NCBI GenBank assembly: GCA_021792365.1
Contig: JAJYUT010000001.1
Span: 682,001 to 746,000, forward strand
Origin: Pseudomonadota bacterium
Lineage (GTDB): Bacteria > Pseudomonadota > Alphaproteobacteria > Dongiales > Dongiaceae
Reading direction: 5' to 3'
Length of the DNA stretch: 64,000 nt
The translations under genes were made by a program, and so were the position numbers. Below the pieces are notes generated by a model. That model did no database searches. It was not told where the DNA came from and was given only the letters and a program-made list of their open reading frames with translations. Shown piece after piece: positions 47,845 to 57,778 of the stretch (positions are counted from its first letter, which is position 1; each line of letters begins with the position of its first letter).

Positions 47845-50010
47845 CTACCGCTTGCTTCCGGTCGGGACGTTCTTGCGGGTGCGGTTGGCGGAGTTGGCGA
47901 TGCTGTCGAGCGAGCGCAGGTCGGCGCGCGCGATGTCGAACTCCAGGTATTCCCGCAGGCGGCTGTCATAGACTGACTTCAGGCGCTCGGTCGCGACCGC
48001 TTCGTCGCCGGCCAGGAGCGCCCATTGGCCGATGTAGAAATCCGCATCGAAGCGCTGGCCCGCCGCGTCCTTGCCCTCGGGCGCAATCTTCGCCGCCTGC
48101 TCCACGGCGTCCGGGGAGCCGCGGCCGAGGAACAGGTCGACGATCGGGCGCGGCCAATCCTGGCTTTGATGCCGTGTCGCATAGGCCTCGAGGCCCGTCC
48201 TGGCTGCCTCCAACTCGCCGGCACGCGCCTGGGCGATATAGAGCAGGAGATTGACGAACGGCTCGTCAGGGTCGAATTCTGCGGCGCGGCGGAAATCCTC
48301 GATCGCGCGCATCTCGTTGCCGTCGATCATGCGCGCGGTCGCTCGGTTCGCGTAATACGACGCCGATTGCGGCGTCAGCTCGATCGCGCGGTTGAAATCG
48401 CTGATGGCTTCGGCGATGCGCCCCTCGGCCAGCGACACCAGCGCGCGGCCGTTCCACGCCTCGGCATCGCGCAGGTTCAGCTTGATGGCCTGGTTGAAGT
48501 CGCCGCGCGCCTCGCCATACTCCGCGATCAGGTGGCGCAGGTAGCCGCGGTCGCGATAGGCCTCCGCCCAGTCGCGGGCGAAGGCGACAGCCCGGCTGTA
48601 ATCCGCGAGCGCGCGGTCGTAGTTGCGCTTGCTGCGCCAGGCATCGCCGCGCTCGTTGAGCGCGACGGCGCTCTTCGGCTGCCGCTTCAGAACGAGGTCG
48701 AGATCCGCGATCGCCGCGTCATGGGCGGCGGAGCGGTTCTGCGCGATGGCGCGATAGAGCAGGACGTCCGGCGAGCTGGCGTGCTTCTGGGCCAGCAGGG
48801 TGAAATCGCCGCTCGCCAGCGCGAGGCTGTCGGCATCACCGTTCTCCAGCTCCATGCGGCCGCGCAGGTAGCGCGCCGGCGCGAAGGCCTCGTCCAGCGC
48901 CAGCACGGCGGCGAGGTCGCGGCGCGCAATGTCGTCGCGGCCGGCATAGCGACTCCAGATGGCGCGCAGCACGTAGAGCTCCGCATTGCGCGGCGCTGCT
49001 TCGATGGCCGCGCTCAGGTCCTGGATTGCGTAATCCGCCTCGCCGGAGCCGTAGTGGTTGTCCACGCGCTCCCCGGCCAGGAAGCGCTCGACCCGCGCAT
49101 CCTCCGGCAGATGGTCGCGGATGCGCTCGACCAGGTTCGCGATGGGCACGGCGATGGCGAGATAGTCGTAGTAGTTCGGATCGTCGCGCCCCAGCACCAG
49201 GGCGTCGGACGCGTCAATCGAAAGGCCCTCGACCGCGATGTGCGATACGGTGATGGCCGCGACGCGCTGCTCGCCGGTCGCCGGATCCTCGATCAGGATC
49301 GGGCCGCCGGAATTCCCCGGGATGGTCATGCAATCATGCTGCCAGCCGGAGGCATAGATCTGGCCGATGAAGCGGCAGGTCGGGTCTTCCCACAGGCTCT
49401 TCGCACTCTTGTCGCCCGGCAGGCCGACGGAGCGCGCCGGGAGATGCGCGCCGCCGCGCATGATCTCGCGTGTCGTCACCGGCGCGAGCTTCAGATAGCC
49501 GTAGGAATAGGGCGCGCCGCCAAAGCACGTGTCGAGCCGCAGCAGCGCCCAGTCCTCCCACCCGTTGCGCTCCACCGATTGCGCGCGCTCCAGCAGGTTG
49601 CTGTCCTCCGAGAGGCGCACATAGCTGCCCCACGCCACGGGGCGCGCGACTGCGGACTCGGCGAAGCGGTCGAGGTCGGGAAAATCCGGGCCGATCTTGC
49701 CGTCGCCGACATAGAAGGTGCTGGTGGCGGCCTCCGTCACCTCTTCGCCGCCGGCCGCGACGTGATAGGCGGTGAGGACATGGCAGGGCGAAACGAGGAA
49801 ACCGGTGCCGGCCGCGAACTGCCCATCGGGGCCCTGGTAGAAGACGAGACCGATCGCGCCGCCTTCGGTGCCCTTGGCGCGCGTGATGGCGTGGCGGTCA
49901 TCCGCGCCGAACGCCACGGCGGCGGCGGGCTTGATGTGCACTTGTGTCGCCAGAATCGAAAGCGTTCCCAGCGCCAAGGCTGCCAGGAACCGCCGGGTCG
50001 TCCGCCGCAT
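47845..50010 (-). CDS. exported trypsin-like serine protease with C-terminal TPR array
   Basis: TGFLVSPCHVLTAYHVAAG (His); CMTIPGNSGGPILIEDPATGEQ (GNSGGP); many TPR units. Confidence 0.88.
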   Translation of the reverse strand: MRRTTRRFLAALALGTLSILATQVHIKPAAAVAFGADDRHAITRAKGTEGGAIGLVFYQGPDGQFAAGTGFLVSPCHVLTAYHVAAGGEEVTEAATSTFYVGDGKIGPDFPDLDRFAESAVARPVAWGSYVRLSEDSNLLERAQSVERNGWEDWALLRLDTCFGGAPYSYGYLKLAPVTTREIMRGGAHLPARSVGLPGDKSAKSLWEDPTCRFIGQIYASGWQHDCMTIPGNSGGPILIEDPATGEQRVAAITVSHIAVEGLSIDASDALVLGRDDPNYYDYLAIAVPIANLVERIRDHLPEDARVERFLAGERVDNHYGSGEADYAIQDLSAAIEAAPRNAELYVLRAIWSRYAGRDDIARRDLAAVLALDEAFAPARYLRGRMELENGDADSLALASGDFTLLAQKHASSPDVLLYRAIAQNRSAAHDAAIADLDLVLKRQPKSAVALNERGDAWRSKRNYDRALADYSRAVAFARDWAEAYRDRGYLRHLIAEYGEARGDFNQAIKLNLRDAEAWNGRALVSLAEGRIAEAISDFNRAIELTPQSASYYANRATARMIDGNEMRAIEDFRRAAEFDPDEPFVNLLLYIAQARAGELEAARTGLEAYATRHQSQDWPRPIVDLFLGRGSPDAVEQAAKIAPEGKDAAGQRFDADFYIGQWALLAGDEAVATERLKSVYDSRLREYLEFDIARADLRSLDSIANSANRTRKNVPTGSKR

Positions 50011-50173
50011 CCGCCGTCCCCCCCAAACACTGAGGTCACCGGCATTCGGCCTTTCGGAAGCGCCACCCAGCCCAACCCGGCCGAATACCTAAAATGCAGG
50101 ATAACGGCGCGAGAAATCCTGTCCAGCATTCAGGCGGCCTAGGGCGCCACACGTCGGTATGCATAACGGCTGA

Positions 50174-50779
50174 TTAACCATGTTCTAAGTCGAAAGGACT
50201 AGATCGCGCGGCCGCGCTTCGCAGATCGAGACAGAAGGCCTCGATCGGGATGCGATCGCCGATGGTGCCGAGCAGGTCCGACGCGTCGATGTCGTATCGC
50301 GGACAACGCGCGAAGCCCATGGAGAGATGGAGCTTGAGCGCCGCTTTCTGGAATGGCGCATTGTGCAGGCAGATGGCGGCCCGCCCGATGCGCCAGGCGC
50401 GCAGCGCGCAGGCCTCCGTCAATTGGCGGCCGATGCCGCGGCCGCGCGCGGCGGGATCGACCGCCAGGGCGCGCAGCCCGGCCCATTCGTGCGGCAGATT
50501 GAAGCCGATTGCGGACGCCTCCCGATAAAATGCCACCGCGCCGAGCAGCTTGCCGTCCAATTCTGCGACCAGGAAGTCTTTGTTCGCCCAGCTCTGAGTG
50601 AGCGTTTGCAGAGCGCGCACATAGGCCCCGAAGATGGCCGGTGACACGCCCGTGCGGTATTCAAGGTTTGCGCGCAGCAGCAGGTGGGCGATCACGGCAT
50701 ACTCATCGTGCGCTGCGCTGCGGACGATGGCAGCGGGTTGGGCGAGCGCTGTGCGATTCGCAATGGCGAGGCGCGGCAT
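50174..50779 (-). CDS. GNAT-family N-acetyltransferase
   Basis: LRALAVDPAARGRGIGRQLTEACALRA. Confidence 0.9.
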   Translation of the reverse strand: MPRLAIANRTALAQPAAIVRSAAHDEYAVIAHLLLRANLEYRTGVSPAIFGAYVRALQTLTQSWANKDFLVAELDGKLLGAVAFYREASAIGFNLPHEWAGLRALAVDPAARGRGIGRQLTEACALRAWRIGRAAICLHNAPFQKAALKLHLSMGFARCPRYDIDASDLLGTIGDRIPIEAFCLDLRSAAARSSPFDLEHG

Positions 50780-51074
50780 GAGGCTGGTCCTTCTGCAATG
50801 AACGCAACGCGCGGCGCGTTCGTCGCACCGCCGCACGACTATCGCAGAGTGCGCACGCGCGGCTTGTGATGGGCGTCACAGCAAGCGGAGCGCCGGTGGG
50901 CGGAGCAAGCGCCTGCCGCGGCGGTTTCGAGGCTTGCGTTTTTGTGGGCGGTCGCCGCGCGAGCTTGCCTCCACTTTCGGCCAAGCTTGGTCGCTTCGCC
51001 ATGCCTCCGCATTCTTTTCCACAAGGGCGAAAGGGCGTCTTGTCAGGCGAGAAGGGCGCTCTTGGCGAGCCTTG

Positions 51075-51413
51075 CTACGCCCGCTCCTCATCCAGCGCCG
51101 GGTCGGCGAGGCCGGCGAACTTCTCGCGGGCCTGCAGCTTGCGCCACACTTCCTCGGGCTTCACGCCGCAATCGGCCCACAAGGCCAGCAGCAGATAGAG
51201 CAGCTTGGCGCTTTCATCGATCACGCTGTCGCCATCTTTGGCCATCGCGGCGATGGTGGTATCGAACGCGTTCTCGCCCAGCTTGCGCGCGATCTTGGGC
51301 CGCCCGCGCTGCAGCAGCTTCGCCGCCTTGGATTGCTTCGGATCGGCGGTGCGCCGCGCCATCATGGCGGCATACATCCGATCCAGGATCTTGCCGCTCT
51401 CTTCTTCGAACAT
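51075..51413 (-). CDS. HisE-like (phosphoribosyl-ATP pyrophosphatase-like) protein, degenerate active site
   Basis: ILDRMYAAMMARRTADPKQSKAAKLLQRGRPKIARKLGENAFDTTIAAMAKDGDSVIDESAKLLYLLLALWADCGVKPEEVW. Confidence 0.8.
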   Translation of the reverse strand: MFEEESGKILDRMYAAMMARRTADPKQSKAAKLLQRGRPKIARKLGENAFDTTIAAMAKDGDSVIDESAKLLYLLLALWADCGVKPEEVWRKLQAREKFAGLADPALDEERA

Positions 51414-51479
51414 GGAGCCCCCTTCCCGTCCCGCATTCGTTATGAATCGCGGGACGGGGGAGCGCAAGCGTGGTGAAGA

Positions 51480-52934
51480 CTACTCCGCTTCGGCAGGCGC
51501 GGGCGTTCCCGCCGCTTCGGGCTGCTGCGGCGCCGGACGCAGCAGCAGGGCCAGCGCGCCGGCGACCGCGGCGCAGGCCGCGCCGACCAGGAACGCCACC
51601 TGGTAGCCGGCATTCAGCGCCACCGGCATGCTGGCGCCCAGCGCGGTCAGGTCGGATGTGCGCGCGGCCGCCATGCTGGCGAGGATCGCGAGGCCGAGCG
51701 CGCCGCCCATCATGAACGACGTGTTCACGATGCCGGAGGCAAGACCTGATTCCTCCGGCCCGACATCGTTCATCGCCGCGAGCAGGATGGGGTTGAAGCC
51801 GATGCCGGCGCCGAGGCCGAGCAGGACCATGCCCGGCATGACGTCGATCCAGAACGTGCCATCGACCGGGGCGCGCCCGAACAGGGCAAGGCCGGCGGCC
51901 GCCAGCAGCAAGCCGACCGCAAGTGGGCCACGGATGCCGAAGCGCGTCACCAGCTTGGCCGACAGGCCGAGCGAGAACGCGCCCATGATGAGATTGCCCG
52001 GCAGGAAGGCGAGCCCGACCTCCATCGGCGTATAGTTCAGCACGATCTGCAGGTAGAGCGCGGACAGGAAGAACCAGGCGAACATCGCCGCCGCCCACAG
52101 CACGCTGGCGATGTTTGCGACCGAGAGGTTGCGCAGCCGGAACAGCCCGAGCGGCATCAGCGGCTCAGACACCTTGAGCTCGATGAGCAGGAAGGCCGCC
52201 ATCAGGATCGCGGCGAGCGCGAGCAGGCCGATTGTCTGCAGCGAATCCCAGCCGGCCTCGTTGCCATCCACGATCGCATAGACCGCGAACAGCAGCGACA
52301 GGGTGACGGTGATTGCGCCGGCAACGTCCAGGCGGCCGGTCTTCTCGCCCTGATGATCGTCGGGCACCAGCATGAGGGTGAGCCCATAGACGGCCACGCC
52401 GATCGGGATATTGATCAGGAACACCCAATGCCAGTCGAGCAGGTCGGTGAGCAGCCCGCCCAGCAGCACGCCGACCGAGCCGCCGCCGGCGATCACGAAG
52501 CCGAACACGCCCATGGCCTTCGCGCGTTCCTCAGCCTCGGTGAAAATGATCATGATGAGGGAGAGGGCGACGGCGGAGACGACCGCCCCGCCGACGCCCT
52601 GGATGGCGCGCGCCACGATCAGCAGCCCCTGCGAGTTGGCAAGGCCGCAGGCGAGCGAGGCCACGGTGAAGGCGATGATGCCGATGAGGTACCACTTGCG
52701 GTGGCCGTAGAGGTCGCCCAGCCGCCCGCCCAGCAGCAGGAAGCCGCCATAGGTCAGCAGATAGGCGTTCACCACCCACACCAGCGCGGTTTCGGAGAAG
52801 CCTAGATCGCTTCGAATCGACGGCAGCGCCACGTTCACGACTGTGGAGTCGAGCACGATCATCAGGTCGCCGAGGCACAGGATGATCAGCGCCAGCCAGC
52901 GGTTCTTGCTCTGGATATCAGTGGTCACAAACAA
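51480..52934 (-). CDS. DHA2 (EmrB/QacA)-family MFS transporter
   Basis: LIILCLGDLMIVLDSTVVNVALPSIRSDLGFSETALVWVVNAYLLTYGGFLLLGGRLGDL. Confidence 0.95.
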   Translation of the reverse strand: MFVTTDIQSKNRWLALIILCLGDLMIVLDSTVVNVALPSIRSDLGFSETALVWVVNAYLLTYGGFLLLGGRLGDLYGHRKWYLIGIIAFTVASLACGLANSQGLLIVARAIQGVGGAVVSAVALSLIMIIFTEAEERAKAMGVFGFVIAGGGSVGVLLGGLLTDLLDWHWVFLINIPIGVAVYGLTLMLVPDDHQGEKTGRLDVAGAITVTLSLLFAVYAIVDGNEAGWDSLQTIGLLALAAILMAAFLLIELKVSEPLMPLGLFRLRNLSVANIASVLWAAAMFAWFFLSALYLQIVLNYTPMEVGLAFLPGNLIMGAFSLGLSAKLVTRFGIRGPLAVGLLLAAAGLALFGRAPVDGTFWIDVMPGMVLLGLGAGIGFNPILLAAMNDVGPEESGLASGIVNTSFMMGGALGLAILASMAAARTSDLTALGASMPVALNAGYQVAFLVGAACAAVAGALALLLRPAPQQPEAAGTPAPAEAE

Positions 52935-52991
52935 CCTCTCGAACGAATCTCCTCCCCCGGTCGAGGGAGGGAAGCACGCGACAGCGTCGAC

Positions 52992-53402
52992 TTAGCCCGC
53001 CTGCTTGGGGAGCGGCGCGTTCAGCATCCAGCTATGGCCGAACGGGTCGGTCAAGGCCGCGTAGCGCGCGCCCCAGAACATGTCGGCAGGCTCCTGCGTG
53101 CCCTTCGCGCCGGCGGCGGTCGCCTGCCGGTAGACCGAATCGACGTCCTTGGGCGCCGGCAGCTGGATGACGATGCCGACAGGGCTCGGGCGCTCCGCAT
53201 TCGGGTGCTTCGCGCCGCCATATTCCAGGAACTCGTCCATCACGAACACGCTGCCGCCATGGATGACGAGGTCGGCATGCATGATGCGCGTGCCGTTCTC
53301 CTCGGCCATGCGCGCGTTCTCCTTGGCATCGAATGCCGTCTTGTAGAAGGCGATGGCCTCGGCGGCGTTGCTGACCGTGAGATAGGGAACGATCGCATTC
53401 AT
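52992..53402 (-). CDS. VOC/PhnB-like protein
   Basis: NAIVPYLTVSNAAEAIAFYKTAFDAKENARM. Confidence 0.93.
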   Translation of the reverse strand: MNAIVPYLTVSNAAEAIAFYKTAFDAKENARMAEENGTRIMHADLVIHGGSVFVMDEFLEYGGAKHPNAERPSPVGIVIQLPAPKDVDSVYRQATAAGAKGTQEPADMFWGARYAALTDPFGHSWMLNAPLPKQAG

Positions 53403-53428
53403 GGTGGACTTCCTCGAAGAACAATTTG

Positions 53429-53776
53429 CTACAGATCGACGATCACTTTGAATCCGCCATAGGACATGCGCTTCATATCGAAGGGCATGGTCTTCTGGTC
53501 CAACCGCTTATCTTGCATGATCTTCGGCAAGATCCTGTCACGATGAGCGCGCGACTTGTACACGATCCAGGAGAACACGACCACCTCGCCGCGCTTGGGC
53601 TTCACGCGCTTGGGGAACGGCGTGCCCCATTTCACGTTCACATCGTCCCCCACGCATTCGCGGTATTCCAGCGCGCCGTGCTCTCTCCACACCTTGCCGG
53701 CCTTGGCCGACATGCGCCGATAGGCGGCGAGATTCCTGGCGGGAACCGCCAGCAGAAAACCATCGACGTAAGCCAT
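53429..53776 (-). CDS. DUF1428-family protein
   Basis: MAYVDGFLLAVPARNLAAYRRMSAKAGKVWREHGALEYRECVGDDV. Confidence 0.92.
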   Translation of the reverse strand: MAYVDGFLLAVPARNLAAYRRMSAKAGKVWREHGALEYRECVGDDVNVKWGTPFPKRVKPKRGEVVVFSWIVYKSRAHRDRILPKIMQDKRLDQKTMPFDMKRMSYGGFKVIVDL

Positions 53777-53887
53777 TGTCGTTTCCTCCCAAGCGCTGCG
53801 TGATTGCGTCGCGGCGGATCGGGCGATCGCCGGCCGCCGTGGCAAATCACCGCGGAACAGACGCGGTTATGTGGCTTGACCAGATAC

Positions 53888-53899
53888 GTTGATATCAAC
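53888..53899. promoter_or_regulatory. putative MarR operator (GTTGATATCAAC)
   Basis: Perfect 12-bp palindrome just upstream of marR-type gene, in divergent intergenic region. Confidence 0.55.
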
Positions 53900-53910
53900 A
53901 TACTAGTCGC

Positions 53911-54354
53911 ATGTCAAACCGCCGGATGGTGCCTTTCGAAACCACGCTCCATGTGCGCGATGCCTGCCTGTGCCTCCATCTGCAGCGCGCGGCGCGGGTG
54001 ACGGCGCGCCGGTTCGACGAGGCCTTCCGCCCGCTCGGCATCACGCAGGGGCAGTTCTCGCTGCTGATGTCGTTGAACCGGCCGGAGCCGCCGACCATCG
54101 GCAGCGTGGCGGAACTGCTGGCGATGGACCGCACCACGCTGACCGCCAATCTAAAGCCGCTGGAGCGCCGCGGACTTGTCATGGTGACAATCGACCCATC
54201 CGACCGCCGCAGCCGCCGCATCGCCCTGACGCCGGCCGGGCGCGCGCTGCTGGTGGCGGCGGTGCCGATCTGGAAGCGCACCCATGCGGCGGTGGAGCGC
54301 CGGCTCGGGCGCGCGGCCGATTCCCTGCGCGCCGACCTGATGACGCTCTCCTGA
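53911..54354 (+). CDS. MarR-family regulator
   Basis: GSVAELLAMDRTTLTANLKPLERRGLVMVTIDPSDRRSRRIALTPAGRALL. Confidence 0.95.
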   Translation: MSNRRMVPFETTLHVRDACLCLHLQRAARVTARRFDEAFRPLGITQGQFSLLMSLNRPEPPTIGSVAELLAMDRTTLTANLKPLERRGLVMVTIDPSDRRSRRIALTPAGRALLVAAVPIWKRTHAAVERRLGRAADSLRADLMTLS

Positions 54355-54410
54355 ACGCCGGGACTGTGCTAGTCCTGGTCGACGGTCAGGGGGGTGAGGG
54401 CTGCTGCCGC

Positions 54411-54887
54411 ATGGATGGTTGGTTCGCGATCGTTGCCCTGTTGTGCGCGCTCGGCTGCGGCCTGAATGCCGGCGTGTTCTTCGCCTTCTCCACTTTCGTG
54501 ATGGCGGGCCTCGCGCAGCTTGCGCCGGGCGACGGCATCAACGCCATGAAGGCGATCAACGTCAAGGCCGTGACGCCCGTGTTCATGAGCCTGCTGTTCG
54601 GCACGGCCATGCTGTGCGCGATCGCCACCGTGATGGCGCTGGTCTCCTGGGGCGCGCCGGGCGCGGTCCTGGCCCTGCTCGGCGCCGTCATCTACATCGC
54701 GGGCGCGATCCTGGTAACCATGCTCGGCAATGTGCCGCTGAACAACGCGCTGATGCGGGTGGCCTCCGCCGACCCGGCGGGAACCGCGCTCTGGGCCAGG
54801 TATCTCCGCGACTGGACACGGTGGAACCACCTGCGCACGCTCGCCTGCACGGCGGCGATGGCGTTGTTCATCGTGGCGCTGTGGTAG
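54411..54887 (+). CDS. DUF1772-like membrane protein
   Basis: Four TM segments; GLNAGVFFAFSTFVMAGLAQLAPGDGINAMKAINVKAVTPVFM. Confidence 0.88.
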   Translation: MDGWFAIVALLCALGCGLNAGVFFAFSTFVMAGLAQLAPGDGINAMKAINVKAVTPVFMSLLFGTAMLCAIATVMALVSWGAPGAVLALLGAVIYIAGAILVTMLGNVPLNNALMRVASADPAGTALWARYLRDWTRWNHLRTLACTAAMALFIVALW

Positions 54888-54907
54888 GCGCAAAGCAGCC
54901 GAGTGCC

Positions 54908-55285
54908 CTAGGGCAGGTGCACCATCTTGCCGATCGGCTGGCCGCCGAGGATGTGGACGTGGTAGTGCGGCACTTCCTGGTGGCCGTGGGCGCCGCTATT
55001 GGCAATGAGGCGGTAGCCGGTCTCGGCGACGCCGAGATCCCGGGCGACCTTCGAGATCGCGCGATGCAGCGCGGCGATCTCCGCCACGCTGGCCTTCTCG
55101 CCGAAATCCTGGGCTGAGACATAGGCGCCCTTCGGGATCACCAGGGCATGGACCTTGGCCTGCGGGCGGATGTCTTTGAAGGCCAGCACGTGCTCGTCCT
55201 CATAGATCTTGTTGCACGGGATCTCGCCGCGCAGGATCTTGGCGAACACGTTGCCAGAATCATACTTTGCATCATGGCTCATCAT
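54908..55285 (-). CDS. HIT-family protein
   Basis: NVFAKILRGEIPCNKIYEDEHVLAFKDI; GQPIGKMVHLP; HYHVHILGG. Confidence 0.96.
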   Translation of the reverse strand: MMSHDAKYDSGNVFAKILRGEIPCNKIYEDEHVLAFKDIRPQAKVHALVIPKGAYVSAQDFGEKASVAEIAALHRAISKVARDLGVAETGYRLIANSGAHGHQEVPHYHVHILGGQPIGKMVHLP

Positions 55286-55297
55286 GGTCTCCTGCGC

Positions 55298-55633
55298 TCA
55301 GATCTCGGGCCGCGAGGCCTTTTCCGCCAGGCCCGACGTGCCTTCGCGAGTCTCCAGCTTCTTCCACACCTCCGCCGGCTCCACGCCGCAATCGGCCCAC
55401 AGCACGAGGAGGTGATAGAGCAGGTCGGCGCTCTCTGAGACCACCGCGTCGCTGTCATTGGCGACGGCCGCGATGGCGGTCTCCACCGCCTCCTCGCCCA
55501 TCTTCTTGGCGATGACCGAGCGCCCCTGGTGCAGCAGCTTGGCGGTATAGGAGCTGCCGGGATCGGCAGTGCGCCGCGCCGCGATGGTGGCGTAGAGGCG
55601 CTGAAGAACGTGCTCCTCGGAATCGTCGGCCAT
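55298..55633 (-). CDS. hisE: phosphoribosyl-ATP pyrophosphatase
   Basis: KMGEEAVETAIAAVANDSDAVVSESADLLYHLLVLWADCGVEPAEVW; his cluster. Confidence 0.95.
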   Translation of the reverse strand: MADDSEEHVLQRLYATIAARRTADPGSSYTAKLLHQGRSVIAKKMGEEAVETAIAAVANDSDAVVSESADLLYHLLVLWADCGVEPAEVWKKLETREGTSGLAEKASRPEI

Positions 55634-55693
55634 GGATTGCGCCTTGTCGGATAAGAAGCGTGCAGCCGGAGTATAAGGACGTCGCCCGGCGCC

Positions 55694-56455
55694 TTACAAC
55701 CGCATCGGCAGGCCGGCCTTGGCCATGTGAGCCTTGGCCGCGCCGATGGTGAACTCGCCGAAATGGAAGATCGAGGCCGCCAGCACGGCCGTGGCGTGGC
55801 CGTCGCGGATGCCCTCGACCAGGTGGTCCAGGCTGCCGACGCCGCCCGAGGCGATCACCGGCACGCGCACCGCCTCGGCGATGGCGCGGGTGAGGGGGAT
55901 GTTGTAGCCCTGCCGCGTGCCGTCGCGGTCCATGGAGGTGACCAGCAGCTCGCCGGCGCCCAGCGCCGTCACCTGGCGCGCGAACGCGACGGCGTCGATG
56001 CCGGTCGGGTTGCGGCCGCCATGGGTGAAGATCTCGTAGCGCTCCGGCGCCACCTGCTTGGCGTCGATCGAGACGGTGATGCATTGCGAGCCGAACTTCT
56101 CGGCGGCCTGGCGCACGAAATCCGGATCGTTCACCGCAGCGGTGTTGATCGAAACCTTGTCGGCGCCGGCCAGAAGCAGCTTGCGGATGTCCTCAGGTCT
56201 GCGCACGCCGCCGCCGACGGTCAGCGGCATGAAGCAGGCCGACGCGGTCTTCGCCACCACGTCATAGAGCGTGTCGCGGTTCTCGTGGCTGGCGGCGATG
56301 TCGAGGAAGCAAAGCTCGTCCGCGCCGGCCTCGTCATAGATCTTGGCCTGCTCCACCGGATCGCCGGCATCGACCAGGTTGACGAAGTTGACGCCCTTGA
56401 CCGTGCGCCCGTCCTTCACGTCGAGGCAGGGAATGACGCGCATCTTCAGCATCAC
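55694..56455 (-). CDS. hisF: imidazole glycerol phosphate synthase cyclase subunit
   Basis: [48 protein letters not shown]. Confidence 0.98.
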   Translation of the reverse strand: MMLKMRVIPCLDVKDGRTVKGVNFVNLVDAGDPVEQAKIYDEAGADELCFLDIAASHENRDTLYDVVAKTASACFMPLTVGGGVRRPEDIRKLLLAGADKVSINTAAVNDPDFVRQAAEKFGSQCITVSIDAKQVAPERYEIFTHGGRNPTGIDAVAFARQVTALGAGELLVTSMDRDGTRQGYNIPLTRAIAEAVRVPVIASGGVGSLDHLVEGIRDGHATAVLAASIFHFGEFTIGAAKAHMAKAGLPMRL

Positions 56456-57201
56456 GCGGCTTCCTTCAGGCGCTTCAGGGCCTGGGCAAGGTCGAGGCGG
56501 CCGTCATAGAGGGCGCGACCGGAGATGACGCCGATGATGCCGCCGCCGTAGCTGCGCGTCGAAGGCGCGATGTTCAACACGGCCTCGAGATCGGCGAGCG
56601 AGGAGACGCCGCCGGACGCGATGACGGGGATGGAGATGCTGCGCGCCAGCGCGGCGGTGCTCTCCACGTTCACGCCCTGGAGCAGCCCGTCGCGGTCGAT
56701 GTCGGTGAAGATGATGGCGGCGATTCCGGCATCCTCGAACTTGCGCGCGAGGTCCAGGGCCGTGACGTCGCTGGTCTCGGCCCAGCCTTCGACCGCGACC
56801 TTGCCGGCCTTGGCGTCAATGCCGACGGCGATCTTGCCAGGAAACTTGCGGCAGGCCTCTTTGACCAGCGCGGGATTCTTGAGCGCGACCGTGCCGAGAA
56901 TGACCCGCGCGACGCCGCGGCCGAGCCAATCCGCGATGCGCGCCAAGTCGCGGATGCCGCCGCCAAGCTGCACGGGTATCTTCACGGATTTCAGGATCGC
57001 CTCGACCGCCGCGGCGTTCACCGGCTTTCCCGCGAAGGCGCCATTGAGGTCGACCAGATGCAGCCATTCGGCACCGGCATGCACGAATTGGCGCGCTTGT
57101 TCCGCGGGATGCGCGTTGAAGACGGTTGCCTGGCTCATGTCGCCCCTGACGAGGCGCACGCACTGCCCGTCCTTCAGATCGATGGCGGGGAACAGGATCA
57201 A
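56452..57201 (-). CDS. hisA: phosphoribosylformimino-AICAR-P isomerase
   Basis: [28 protein letters not shown]. Confidence 0.98.
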   Translation of the reverse strand: MILFPAIDLKDGQCVRLVRGDMSQATVFNAHPAEQARQFVHAGAEWLHLVDLNGAFAGKPVNAAAVEAILKSVKIPVQLGGGIRDLARIADWLGRGVARVILGTVALKNPALVKEACRKFPGKIAVGIDAKAGKVAVEGWAETSDVTALDLARKFEDAGIAAIIFTDIDRDGLLQGVNVESTAALARSISIPVIASGGVSSLADLEAVLNIAPSTRSYGGGIIGVISGRALYDGRLDLAQALKRLKEAA

Positions 57202-57203
57202 GC

Positions 57204-57776
57204 TTACACTCCGTTCCCGTTGCTGGTCCCGGTCAGATCCTTCCAGAAATACACGCCGGCGACATGCACGCCGTTGACGCGCGCGTAGTGCGGGTGGCGC
57301 CCGATCTCGTGATAGCCGAGGGAGCGATAGAGCGTGATCGCCGCTTCCTGGGTCTCGCGCACGTCGAGGTTCAGCACGCGCAGGCCGAGCTTGCGCGCGT
57401 GGCTCTCTACCGCCTCAGTGATCATGCGCGCCAGCCCGTGCCCGCGCGCCCAGGGCGCCATGAAGCTGGTGGTGAGCTGTCCGGTATGGGCCTGCGCCTC
57501 GTTGTTCCTGGTCGGGCGCACGAGCTGCGCCGAGCCGACGATGACATTGTCCAGGCGGCCGACCACGAGCGCGCGCTCCGGCACCAGCAGCACGCCTTTC
57601 CAATAGGATTCCATTACGTCACGTGCCGGCGGCCTCAGCCAGCCGAACCCGCCGCCGGCGACAATCGCGTCCTCCGCGGCATGACACAAATCGGCGAGGT
57701 CGCCGCGCGACAGCTTCGTGACCATTTCGACCTTGGTGTCGGGCGCCATGGCTTTCTTGGGGGGCATCTGGGTCAT
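57204..57776 (-). CDS. GNAT-family N-acetyltransferase inside his cluster
   Basis: [57 protein letters not shown]. Confidence 0.9.
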   Translation of the reverse strand: MTQMPPKKAMAPDTKVEMVTKLSRGDLADLCHAAEDAIVAGGGFGWLRPPARDVMESYWKGVLLVPERALVVGRLDNVIVGSAQLVRPTRNNEAQAHTGQLTTSFMAPWARGHGLARMITEAVESHARKLGLRVLNLDVRETQEAAITLYRSLGYHEIGRHPHYARVNGVHVAGVYFWKDLTGTSNGNGV

Positions 57777-57778
57777 GA

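Noticed and set aside
48025-50142. 705-aa + strand ORF opposite the protease-TPR gene
   Set aside because: Antisense shadow; the - strand shows His and GNSGGP protease motifs plus TPRs
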